NCBI RefSeq assembly: GCF_042675745.1
Contig: NZ_JBHTJM010000006.1
Coordinates: 389,980 to 453,979, forward strand
DNA from: Pseudofulvibacter geojedonensis
GTDB taxonomy: Bacteria; Bacteroidota; Bacteroidia; Flavobacteriales; Flavobacteriaceae
Direction: 5' to 3'
Length of the DNA stretch: 64,000 bases
The notes below the pieces were generated by a model. It had not been told where the DNA came from and ran no database searches. It was given only the letters and a program-made list of their open reading frames with translations. Numbering within the stretch: the first letter of the stretch is position 1; each line of letters begins with the position of its first letter. Shown piece after piece: positions 8,441 through 16,858 of this stretch. A program made the position numbers and the translations under genes.

Positions 8441-9694
8441 CTACAAGGTTGTATCTTGTGGATATTGAATATTATCTAATTGCTCTTTTAAAGGTTGAAT
8501 ATACGATAAATATTCTGCTTTTAACTCTTCTTTTATAGGTTTAGCAGCTGGCAACTTTTCTCTTAATGGGTCTACTTGCCTTCCGTTTTTCCAAAATCGA
8601 TAACAAACATGTGGCCCTCCTGTATTCCCTGTCATACCAATATAACCTATTACATCTCCCTGTTTCACAACATCTCCTACTTTTACAGCCCTTCTTGACA
8701 TATGTAAATACTGAGTGCTATAGGTACTGTTGTGCCTTATTTTTACATATTTACCATTACCTCCTCTTCTAGTAGACTCTGTAACCGTTCCGCTTGCTGT
8801 AGCTAATATAGGAGTACCTATTGGAGCAGCAAAATCTGTCCCTCTATGAGGTCTAACCCTATTACCATAATAAGCTATTCTTCTTTTCAAATTATAACGA
8901 GAAGATATTCTACTAAATTTAACTGGGGCCTTTAAAAATTGACTTCTAAGTGTCTTTCCTTCTTCATCATAATAATCCATAATACCAGGTATTGTATCAT
9001 TTTTATAATCGAAAGCATAAAAAGGCGTGCCATTATGTTCAAAAATAGCCGCTTTAACATCTTTTACTCCTGCATAAATAGAATCATTTATATATTTTTC
9101 TGTATATATAATTTTATATTTATCTCCTTTTTGCAATCTAAAAAAATCAATAGACCAAGCATAGATATCAGCTAACTCATGAGAAATATATACATTTAAA
9201 CCAGCTTTATCCATGGCTTCAGACAACGAACTAGTTATTACTCCAGAAGCTTCTTTTTCTACCAATTTAACTGGTTTTTTTCCATTATATATTTTTGAAA
9301 TAGAATCATTTGAAAAATCAAAAACCGTATATTCTATTTTATTAGGTTGGTAGATAAACACCTGTGCTCTTTCTAATGAATCTTTACTTTTTAAAACCGT
9401 ATATTTTTTACCGATTTGAAGTCTTTTAACATCAAAAGTATCTTTACCTTCTTTTACCAACTCTTCTATTTTTCCGTAGCCTATATGACTCTCAAATAGA
9501 ATCTTACCAAAGCTGTCTCCAGATCTAACCGTATCTGAATCTACAATATAATTATCTAGATTAAACCCAAACTCAATTTTCGGCTTAACTTTTTCAGGAA
9601 TTTCTATACTTAGAACTTCTTTCTTCTCTTCTTTTTTACAAGAAAATAGCCCTATAATCGCTAACAATACAAATACTATATTTTTCATCTTCAT
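8441..9694 (-). CDS. M23 (LytM-type) metallopeptidase lipoprotein
   Basis: This 417-aa protein begins with a lipoprotein signal (hydrophobic stretch then LFSCKKEE). A C-terminal LytM domain follows: HRGTDFAAPIGTPI carries the HxxxD zinc ligands, TQYLHMS follows, and GGPHVCYRFWKNG ends the domain. In most M23 enzymes the last motif is HxH, but here it is H-V-C, so cysteine would have to be the third zinc ligand. The N-terminal half (residues 30-260) resembles the accessory region of Bacteroidota murein endopeptidases. It likely trims peptidoglycan cross-links in the periplasm. Confidence 0.88.
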   Translation of the reverse strand: MKMKNIVFVLLAIIGLFSCKKEEKKEVLSIEIPEKVKPKIEFGFNLDNYIVDSDTVRSGDSFGKILFESHIGYGKIEELVKEGKDTFDVKRLQIGKKYTVLKSKDSLERAQVFIYQPNKIEYTVFDFSNDSISKIYNGKKPVKLVEKEASGVITSSLSEAMDKAGLNVYISHELADIYAWSIDFFRLQKGDKYKIIYTEKYINDSIYAGVKDVKAAIFEHNGTPFYAFDYKNDTIPGIMDYYDEEGKTLRSQFLKAPVKFSRISSRYNLKRRIAYYGNRVRPHRGTDFAAPIGTPILATASGTVTESTRRGGNGKYVKIRHNSTYSTQYLHMSRRAVKVGDVVKQGDVIGYIGMTGNTGGPHVCYRFWKNGRQVDPLREKLPAAKPIKEELKAEYLSYIQPLKEQLDNIQYPQDTTL

Positions 9695-9737
9695 ATACCT
9701 ACATTCAGGTGTTTAAGTATCAGTGCCAAATATCCAA

Positions 9738-9778
9738 AAAAAATATGTGCTTAGATAATTCTAAACACATATTTTTTT
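9738..9778 (-). terminator. Terminator of the DUF3108 gene
   Basis: The arms aaatatgtg and cacatattt flank an inner ttaga/tctaa stem, with a T tract on the minus strand. It is about 15 bp downstream of the DUF3108 stop. Confidence 0.75.
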
Positions 9779-9791
9779 CTTAAAGTTTATT

Positions 9792-10571
9792 TTATTCAAA
9801 AACCATTTTAAAAGGATGTTTTAACCCTTTATAAGCGTCTAAATCTGCTTTTAAAGAACCAACTGCCAAATCTGCTTTTATTCGTAATGGAACTTTATTT
9901 TTATCATCTGAAACCCAAACTGTCAAGCTTTCTTCTTCTTCAAACACCCTACCTGATTGTACTATCGGTCTAAACTTTAAACTTGGCACTTTTCCAAACT
10001 TAGTTTTTAACACCTCTCTACCTAAAAACTTTAATTTGAATCCAAAATTTTCTTTATCAAAAAACATGTTAATATTCACTTCTTCACCTACCTTAAGCTT
10101 AGTAGCATCTACTTTATTTCTTAAATAATAAAATGATGACACCATATCTTGAGTATTCATCTTAAAATCATGAGTAGTTTTTCTATCTTTTTCCTTGTCG
10201 TGAACTACAGCTTTATACGTATCGTGATTAAAATCTATTTGAATATCTTTTGTGTAACCTCCTTCATTTATCTTTCTTATAAATCGATAAGGAGCCCCAG
10301 TTTCTTTATCGAAATAACTTTGGTAATCATCGTCTACCTTAAAAAACAAACTTAGTAAACCTGTTGATTTCCCTCTTCCTTTTACGTGATAAACTGTTTT
10401 GTTATTTAATGTTGCCTCATTTACTTTTAAAGTTGCATAACTTGCAGTAAACATTCCGTAATGTATTCTAAACTTAAACCATTCTCCTGAATCAAAAGCT
10501 GGGTCTTCTTGAGCTGTAATTAAATTACTCATTAACAAAACAAGTATTATAAATAAGTATGATTTCTTCAT
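9792..10571 (-). CDS. DUF3108 domain-containing secreted protein
   Basis: This 259-aa protein has an N-terminal signal peptide (MKKSYLFIILVLLMSNLITAQ). The body is all-beta and fits DUF3108: an early GEWFKFRIHYGMFTASYATL segment, then KGRGKSTGLLSLFFKVDD, and late VWVSDDKNKVPLRIKA. Family members are periplasmic or outer-membrane-associated in Bacteroidota; the biochemical role is not established. It has its own downstream terminator. Confidence 0.8.
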   Translation of the reverse strand: MKKSYLFIILVLLMSNLITAQEDPAFDSGEWFKFRIHYGMFTASYATLKVNEATLNNKTVYHVKGRGKSTGLLSLFFKVDDDYQSYFDKETGAPYRFIRKINEGGYTKDIQIDFNHDTYKAVVHDKEKDRKTTHDFKMNTQDMVSSFYYLRNKVDATKLKVGEEVNINMFFDKENFGFKLKFLGREVLKTKFGKVPSLKFRPIVQSGRVFEEEESLTVWVSDDKNKVPLRIKADLAVGSLKADLDAYKGLKHPFKMVFE

Positions 10572-10636
10572 ATTAATTATTTTTTATATCTAATATATTA
10601 ATGAGATTACAATTACTATTCCAAAAATAAGCATAC

Positions 10637-10672
10637 AAAAAAACTCTATCAATTATATGATAGAGTTTTTTA
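10637..10672 (-). terminator. Strong intrinsic terminator of the small RNA unit
   Basis: The stem ctctatca (10644-10651) pairs with tgatagag (10658-10665), extended by A/T pairs, with a T run on the minus strand. It can also stop readthrough from the tryptophan dioxygenase gene. Confidence 0.8.
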
Positions 10673-10743
10673 TTCTATTAACCAACCAAAACTATAAATT
10701 ATGAATAATTTAAAGCCCCAAAATGGGAACCACCCCATTTGCG
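10637..10743 (-). ncRNA. Candidate small non-coding RNA, unknown family
   Basis: A well-formed Bacteroidota promoter (10748-10778) points leftward into about 105 nt that end in a strong terminator (10637-10672). No ORF of note lies between. The predicted RNA has a hairpin AAATGGG/CCCATTT with loop GTGGTT, a second hairpin AAATTA/TAATTT, then the terminator stem. The spacer between the tdo and DUF3108 genes would otherwise be unexplained. It does not carry the SRP RNA tetraloop region or tmRNA features. The family is unknown to me. Confidence 0.55.
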
Positions 10744-10747
10744 CGGG

Positions 10748-10778
10748 CAAAAGTACCACCTAATTACAGATTTCGCAA
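10748..10778 (-). promoter_or_regulatory. Bacteroidota promoter of the small RNA unit
   Basis: On the minus strand TTG (10776-10778), a 20-nt spacer, then TACTTTTG (10748-10755) fit the -33/-7 consensus TTG...TAnnTTTG. The predicted start near 10742 lies 120 bp beyond the end of the tryptophan dioxygenase gene. Confidence 0.65.
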
Positions 10779-10860
10779 CGAAAAATAAAAATTTAACATA
10801 TTTTTATCATTTTCAAACTAAAAACCGCAAAACCATAAACATAATTTAAAAAATTAGCTA

Positions 10861-11808
10861 TTAAATTATTTTATGACTCTCTAAATTAGTCACTCCCCAA
10901 TTATCTAATTCATCTTTATCCCACAAATCGGGAAAAAACATTCTTCTTTGATATTTTGGATGCATATATTTTTGCCATTCACTACCTCCTGTTGCTTCGG
11001 CCGACCCTTTTCCGCTATTTAAATATTTACCCGCAGCATTGTAATGAGCCATTACCCATTTTACATTTACAGTATGGTCATAATGCCTCATGGCATTAAT
11101 CAATTCTTTATTTTCTTGAAATTCTTTTGGCAAGCTCTTGAATTTAGTCCATAAGTTAATCGTATTATACTCCTGCATAAACAACAAAAATTCTTCTTTG
11201 TATTTATTTTCAAAATTGGTTAAAAGAGCATTCTTTTTTCCTGTTTTGTAATCTTTTCCTGCTGCTTGCCAATACAAGTGTTCAAAAGCATGAGTAAAAG
11301 GTGTATTTCTATCTATTGTCTCTCTAAAACGGGCATCAATTAAATTAATTAACTCTGTAGAAGAAAATTCTATCATTCTATACTGTGCAGACTGAAAACC
11401 ACTAGCCGGAGTTAGTGTGTCTCTAAACTTCATATACTGCTCTACCTCCATACCATCTCCCATTATTGTAAAAGAAGATGATAAAACATCAAAATACCTA
11501 CTTATTCTATCTAAACGGGAAGAGAAAAATTCTGGGGTTAAATTTTCATGTTTAGAAACCTGTTCAATTTCCCATAAAATCATTTTAAACAACAACTCAT
11601 TTATCTGATGGTAAATTATAAAAATCATTTCATCAGGTAAATTTGTCCTTTGCTGTTGAAGCCCAAGTAAAGCTTCTGTTTTTACGTAGTCCCAATATGT
11701 TATTGGGGTATTATGTAATAAACCGCTTAAATGAACATCTGTATCTTGTCCTATTGCGGAAAACTTTTCATCAAGTTTTTTCAACAATTCTTCTCTATTG
11801 TATGACAT
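10861..11808 (-). CDS. kynA: Tryptophan 2,3-dioxygenase
   Basis: This 315-aa heme enzyme opens the indole ring of tryptophan to N-formylkynurenine, the first step of the kynurenine pathway. Family motifs are TPITYWDYVKTEALLGLQ, the EMIFIIYHQINELLFKMILWE helix (tryptophan/heme pocket), SGFQSAQYRMIE and HYDHTVNVKWVMAH near the heme-ligand region, and GTGGSEWQK-like (here ATGGSEWQKYM) near the end. The length suits the longer Bacteroidota type. Tyrosine catabolic genes lie just upstream, separated by a terminator. Confidence 0.95.
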   Translation of the reverse strand: MSYNREELLKKLDEKFSAIGQDTDVHLSGLLHNTPITYWDYVKTEALLGLQQQRTNLPDEMIFIIYHQINELLFKMILWEIEQVSKHENLTPEFFSSRLDRISRYFDVLSSSFTIMGDGMEVEQYMKFRDTLTPASGFQSAQYRMIEFSSTELINLIDARFRETIDRNTPFTHAFEHLYWQAAGKDYKTGKKNALLTNFENKYKEEFLLFMQEYNTINLWTKFKSLPKEFQENKELINAMRHYDHTVNVKWVMAHYNAAGKYLNSGKGSAEATGGSEWQKYMHPKYQRRMFFPDLWDKDELDNWGVTNLESHKII

Positions 11809-11934
11809 TGTATTCTTTGTTTATAAGTTATTAAATTTCTTTCCTTAAACATATATTTAAGAAAAAGGCGATTTAATGTTTTTATAAACCATTTTAGTCT
11901 TTAAATAAATTGTCAACCTATTCATAACAAAAGT

Positions 11935-11969
11935 AATAAGCGCCAATTACTCAAGTAATGGCGCTTATT
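11935..11969 (-). terminator. Terminator after hpd
   Basis: A long stem pairs aataagcgcc (from 11935) with ggcgcttatt (to 11969), with inner ttact/gtaa pairing. It lies 15 bp downstream of the HPPD stop. The T tract is modest. Confidence 0.65.
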
Positions 11970-11983
11970 CATATTATTTACAT

Positions 11984-13144
11984 TTAAAGAGTTCCTCTCT
12001 TAGCTTGCTCTCTCTCTATAGATTCGAATAAAGCTTTAAAATTTCCAGCTCCAAAACCTCTAGCTCCCATACGCTGAATAATTTCAAAGAACAAAGTAGG
12101 CCTATCTTCTACAGGCTTGGTAAAAATCTGCAACAAATACCCTTCTTCATCTGCATCAATCATGATACCTAAAGCTTTTAACTTTTCAATATCTTCTCTT
12201 AATTCATGATCAAACTCTTCTAAACGTCCTGGTACTGCTTTATAATATTCTTCAGGAGGAGTTGACAAAAACTCTACTCCGTTAGCACGTAATTGAGACA
12301 CTGTTTTTAAAATATCATCTGTTGCTACAGCTATATGTTGCACACCAGCTCCTTCATAAAAATCTAAATACTCTTCAATTTGAGAACGTTTCTTACCTTC
12401 TGCCGGTTCGTTAATAGGAAACTTAATCCTTCCGTTTCCATTTGACATTACTTTACTCATTAAAGCAGAATACTCAGTATGTATTTGTTTATCATCAAAC
12501 GATAAAAAGTTTTCGAACCCCATAACATCTTCGTACCATTTTACCCACACATCCATCTGATTCCAACCTACATTACCAACCATGTGATCTATGTACTTTA
12601 AACCAGCTGCTGGTGGATTGTAATCTGACTCCCATTTTACAAATCCTGGTAAAAACGCTCCGTTATAATTCTTACGTTCTACAAACATATGTACCGTTTC
12701 TCCGTAAGTATAAATACCTGCTCTTACCACTTCACCATGTTCGTCTTTTTCGACAGTTGGCTCCATATAAGATTTAGCTCCACGAGATGTAGTTTCTTCA
12801 TAAGCTTTACGCGCATCTTCTACCCATAAGGCTACAATTTTCACACCATCACCATGTTTTACAATATGATCATTAATTGGTGATTTACTATTTAAGGGTG
12901 TTGTTAGCATTAACTTAATTTTATCTTGAGTTAACACGTAACTTACAGAATCTGTTGCTCCTGTTTCTAACCCACGATATGCATGTGATTGAAATCCAAA
13001 GGCTGTTTTATAAAAATGAGCTGCTTGTTTGGCATTACCAACATAAAACTCTACATAATCTGTTCCTAATAATGGAAGGAAATCTTGAGCTCCTTCAAAT
13101 ATTTTTTCTAAACCGTAGTTTACTGATTTTATTTCTTTTGACAT
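11984..13144 (-). CDS. hpd: 4-hydroxyphenylpyruvate dioxygenase
   Basis: This 386-aa non-heme Fe(II) enzyme converts 4-hydroxyphenylpyruvate to homogentisate in tyrosine breakdown. The two vicinal-oxygen-chelate domains are clear. The metal ligands are in place: His187 (YIDHMVGNV), His270 (GVQHIAVATDD) and Glu354 (LFFEIIQRMGARGFGAGNF). The gene sits 64 bp downstream of homogentisate dioxygenase in the same orientation, so consecutive pathway steps are probably co-expressed. Confidence 0.97.
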   Translation of the reverse strand: MSKEIKSVNYGLEKIFEGAQDFLPLLGTDYVEFYVGNAKQAAHFYKTAFGFQSHAYRGLETGATDSVSYVLTQDKIKLMLTTPLNSKSPINDHIVKHGDGVKIVALWVEDARKAYEETTSRGAKSYMEPTVEKDEHGEVVRAGIYTYGETVHMFVERKNYNGAFLPGFVKWESDYNPPAAGLKYIDHMVGNVGWNQMDVWVKWYEDVMGFENFLSFDDKQIHTEYSALMSKVMSNGNGRIKFPINEPAEGKKRSQIEEYLDFYEGAGVQHIAVATDDILKTVSQLRANGVEFLSTPPEEYYKAVPGRLEEFDHELREDIEKLKALGIMIDADEEGYLLQIFTKPVEDRPTLFFEIIQRMGARGFGAGNFKALFESIEREQAKRGTL

Positions 13145-13208
13145 TTGTCTGTTGTTTTTTTGATACTAACAATAAGATAAATAGTAGTATCTGTGTGCTG
13201 TTTTAATT

Positions 13209-14369
13209 TTATTTATCTAACCAAGATTGGTAATAGGTTTCATCTGCAATTTTCATTGCTTCTTCAGTTACTTTTAAAGGTTTAAAAGTGTCTACCATTA
13301 CTGCCAACTCTTCTGTAACAGTTTCTCCTATACTCCTCTCTGTTGCACCTGGGTGTGGACCGTGAGGAATACCCGCTGGATGTAAAGAAATATGACCTGC
13401 ATCTATATCGTTCCTACTCATAAAATCTCCATCTACGTAATACAAAACTTCATCTGAATCTATGTTACTATGATTATAGGGTGCTGGAATTGAATTTGGA
13501 TGATAATCATACAATCTAGGCACGAAACTACAAATAACAAAAGCATCTGTTTCAAAAGTTTGATGTACTGGTGGTGGCTGATGAATACGACCCGTTATCG
13601 GTTCGAAATCATGGATTGAAAAAGCATAAGGATAATTATACCCATCATAGCCAACTACATCAAAAGGATGCGAAGCATATACCATTTCAATTATCTCATC
13701 TTGCTTCTTAACTTTTATTAAAAAGTCTCCCTTTTCGTTATGAGTTTCTAATTCTTCTGGTCTTCTTATGTCTCTTTCACAGAATGGCGAATGTTCTAAT
13801 AACTGTCCGAACCAGTTTCTATATCTTTTAGGAGTATAAACAGGTCTGTAAGATTCTACAATAAACAAACGGTTATTCGCATCATCAAAATCTAATTTAT
13901 AAATCATCCCACGAGGAATTACTAAGTAATCTCCGTATTTAAAATCTAGATTACCATACATTGTGCGTAACTTACCTGTTCCTTTGTGAACGAAAATCAC
14001 CTCATCTGCATCAGTGTTTTTATAAAAATAATCGTTGGTTGACTCTTTTGGAGCCGATAATATAATATTACAATCTGAATTAGTTAATACAACTTTTCTA
14101 CTTTCTAAGTAATCTCTTACTTGAGGGACTTGAAATCCTCTAAAGCGATATGACTGAATATTATTTTCTTTTGCAATTTTAGGCGCAATAGAATATTGTT
14201 TACGAATTTCTTTAACCATGGTAGGTCTAAATTCGTGATATGAATTGGTTGACATGCCGTCGAAACCGATAGTTCCAAATAATTGTTCATAATATAAACT
14301 ACCGTCTTCTTTTCTAAATTGTGTGTGACGTTTAGGAGGTATATTTCCTAGTTTATGATAAAAAGGCAT
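13209..14369 (-). CDS. hmgA: Homogentisate 1,2-dioxygenase
   Basis: This 386-aa cupin-type Fe(II) enzyme cleaves homogentisate to maleylacetoacetate, directly after HPPD in tyrosine degradation. The N-terminal FYHKLGNIPPKRHTQFRK is typical of the family. The C-terminal HPAGIPHGPHPGATE block holds the conserved histidine-rich iron/substrate region, and DEVLYYVDGDFMSR supplies the acidic ligand region. The later steps (maleylacetoacetate isomerase, fumarylacetoacetase) are not in the window. Confidence 0.95.
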   Translation of the reverse strand: MPFYHKLGNIPPKRHTQFRKEDGSLYYEQLFGTIGFDGMSTNSYHEFRPTMVKEIRKQYSIAPKIAKENNIQSYRFRGFQVPQVRDYLESRKVVLTNSDCNIILSAPKESTNDYFYKNTDADEVIFVHKGTGKLRTMYGNLDFKYGDYLVIPRGMIYKLDFDDANNRLFIVESYRPVYTPKRYRNWFGQLLEHSPFCERDIRRPEELETHNEKGDFLIKVKKQDEIIEMVYASHPFDVVGYDGYNYPYAFSIHDFEPITGRIHQPPPVHQTFETDAFVICSFVPRLYDYHPNSIPAPYNHSNIDSDEVLYYVDGDFMSRNDIDAGHISLHPAGIPHGPHPGATERSIGETVTEELAVMVDTFKPLKVTEEAMKIADETYYQSWLDK

Positions 14370-14586
14370 TTTTAATGAATTAATGAATTAATAACTAACA
14401 TAACAATTCTTTATTTTTTGAATTGAGACATTTTATACAATAATATAGTTGATCCATTAGATCATTTACTCTGGATTCCTTTTAATAAGATAGTGTAGAT
14501 AAATTAATATGTCTTGCCAAAAAGGTTGCATAGACTACAAATATCGGAAAAAAAAATACATGAAATAAACAATTATACCAAAAAGC

Positions 14587-16785
14587 CTAGAACCAATACC
14601 CCAAACTAACATACCACTGTACTTTCTTTACCTGAGGAGACCAAGATGATTTTATTTGCATAGGGCCCAAAAATGTTTTTACTCCATAACCTAAGGCATA
14701 TCCTTGAAATTCTGGAAGAGATAACCAATCTGAATCCTTAAATAATCCATCGTCTATATTAGCAATGCTAGCACTAGCAGTTAGCAAGTGATTTTTGTAA
14801 AATTCGTAATGTATATCTACATCTGTTTTTACATAACTATCACCTGCCAAAGACACAAAGTCATAGCCTATAAAAGGTTTATAGTTTAATGTAAAATCAT
14901 TTCCGTACCCTCCCAAAAGAAAATCAAAAGTGGATATTGTATTGTTTCCTATCCTTATCCCCCCCTCTGTAAATAGATTTACATAAACTTTATCAAAAAA
15001 AGTCTTAGCTAATCCCATTCTAGCTTTAGCTATTGAAAATTGTTCAAAATCATCTTTTTTATCGTGCGCTAAAGAATAAAGATTAAATTTTCCATCAAAA
15101 TACAAACCTTTGGTTGGATAATACTTATCATCTAAACCGTCGTACTTTAATCTGCCAAAAGCGCTAAAATAATTATCATCATCAATATCTAAGTCTTCAG
15201 AGTTACTTTTGAATTTAACCCTATTATGTTCTGCTCCTAAAGCAAATGAAAATTCTTTTTTAAACAACGTCTCTAAATACACCATATTGGTTAAAGACAA
15301 CACTTCTAATTCTGCTCTTACATTTTCTTCAGGAAAAGAAATCGTATTAGCAAAAACTAATTTATTAACATCTCTTTCAAATGTGTTAAGAGTAGACCTC
15401 ATACCAACACTCCAATAAAACCCTTTATCTATATAATACTCTAAATCATACCTTATCTGGTCACCCAATACAACATCTAAACTTAAAATATCATTATTTG
15501 TAATTAATTGCTTATTTGTTACATTAATTAATGCTGCACTTTTATATAAATTATCATAATGAGCTCCTAACTTTAAAAATGTCTTGGTTTTAGTTTCGTT
15601 TACCTCTATTAACAACGAGTTATCTTTATCTACCTTGTATTTTATCCCATGAAAATTATTGGTTGCTGCTAAAGCTTTAACTCCATCGTCAATCTGTTTG
15701 TATGTGACTTTAGAATTGGCTTTTATTTTTAATTTACCTCTTATATAAGATTGTGTATATTTTTCATTTCCTAAAACCAAAACATCTTTTATGAAAAAAC
15801 TTTCGCCTACTTTTTTCTTCTGGTAATGATTTTTTTCAAAACTCTGTTTTTTAGACAGTTCTATTAAATCATTCAAATGTGATTTTGCTGCTACAAAACC
15901 AGCTTCTACAATTTCTTTCCCCTTATCAAACGATACAATTGTAAAATCTCCTATATCTGGTTTAATATACACATCTGTTTTCTTTATCTTTTCCTTCATC
16001 TGTCTATTTGTAGTAAAATTAGACACTTGTAGCATTACCTCAGAAATAGATCGAAGATCTTCTTTTTTACGTAAACTATCCTGTACATCAACACCAATTA
16101 CATAATCAACGTTCTTCTCCAATAATTCATCTATTGGGTAGTTATTAGAAACCCCTCCATCTATTAATAATTTATCACCTAATAAAACTGGCTCAAACAA
16201 AGATGGAATAGCTCCACTTGCTGCAATAACATTTGGCAAATAACCACTTTCTAAAACAACTTGCTTACCATTTTCTGCATTAGTAGCAACACAAAAGAAA
16301 GGTATAGGCAATTTTTCGAATTCATTAATATCTTTTACGTGATTTAACTTCTCTACGTAATAACTATAAATATTTTGTCCTTTAGATAACGCAGTTGGGA
16401 AAGATATTTTAAACTTATTAAACGGAAGAGTTATAGCTCTTTTATCGGCATCTTCTCTCTCAAAAAAAGATTTATTTTTTCTTTTAAAGTCATCTCTAAT
16501 GAGCTCTTCTATATCTACTTCTTTAAAAATTTCCAATAGCTCATCAGCAGTGTACCCCGAAGCATACATTGCCCCTACTATAGCCCCCATACTAGTTCCA
16601 GCTATGTAATCTATTCTAACTCCAGATTCCTCAATAACTTTTAGAACACCTATATGAGCCATACCTTTGGCTCCTCCCCCACTAAGCACCAAACCAATAC
16701 GCACGTCATCTTTAGGCTCAACCTCTTGAGAAAAACCCAAACAGAAAAACAAAAAAATAAATATTACAATAGTAGTTTTCCCCAT
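14587..16785 (-). CDS. Patatin-like phospholipase fused to BamA-like barrel
   Basis: This 732-aa protein has a signal peptide (residues 1-20), then a patatin domain with the oxyanion loop GGGAKGMAHIG (36-46), nucleophile Ser65 in GTSMG, and Asp209 in IDGGVSNNYP. A POTRA-like segment (about 330-410, FIKDVLVLGNEKYTQSYIRGK) and a C-terminal outer-membrane beta-barrel (about 415-732, ending in aromatic WYVSLGYWF) follow. This is the type V-d autotransporter (PlpD/FplA) plan, with the lipase presumably presented at or released from the outer membrane. The catalytic dyad is intact. Confidence 0.92.
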   Translation of the reverse strand: MGKTTIVIFIFLFFCLGFSQEVEPKDDVRIGLVLSGGGAKGMAHIGVLKVIEESGVRIDYIAGTSMGAIVGAMYASGYTADELLEIFKEVDIEELIRDDFKRKNKSFFEREDADKRAITLPFNKFKISFPTALSKGQNIYSYYVEKLNHVKDINEFEKLPIPFFCVATNAENGKQVVLESGYLPNVIAASGAIPSLFEPVLLGDKLLIDGGVSNNYPIDELLEKNVDYVIGVDVQDSLRKKEDLRSISEVMLQVSNFTTNRQMKEKIKKTDVYIKPDIGDFTIVSFDKGKEIVEAGFVAAKSHLNDLIELSKKQSFEKNHYQKKKVGESFFIKDVLVLGNEKYTQSYIRGKLKIKANSKVTYKQIDDGVKALAATNNFHGIKYKVDKDNSLLIEVNETKTKTFLKLGAHYDNLYKSAALINVTNKQLITNNDILSLDVVLGDQIRYDLEYYIDKGFYWSVGMRSTLNTFERDVNKLVFANTISFPEENVRAELEVLSLTNMVYLETLFKKEFSFALGAEHNRVKFKSNSEDLDIDDDNYFSAFGRLKYDGLDDKYYPTKGLYFDGKFNLYSLAHDKKDDFEQFSIAKARMGLAKTFFDKVYVNLFTEGGIRIGNNTISTFDFLLGGYGNDFTLNYKPFIGYDFVSLAGDSYVKTDVDIHYEFYKNHLLTASASIANIDDGLFKDSDWLSLPEFQGYALGYGVKTFLGPMQIKSSWSPQVKKVQWYVSLGYWF

Positions 16786-16858
16786 TATATTGTAAGAAAA
16801 GTAAAAAACTGATTATGAGTTTAAAATTAGGTGATTTACACTAGCTAAACAACTATTA

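Noticed and set aside
10637..10743. Small RNA candidate considered as SRP RNA or tmRNA
   Set aside because: It lacks the SRP domain IV region and the tRNA-like ends and tag reading frame of tmRNA.
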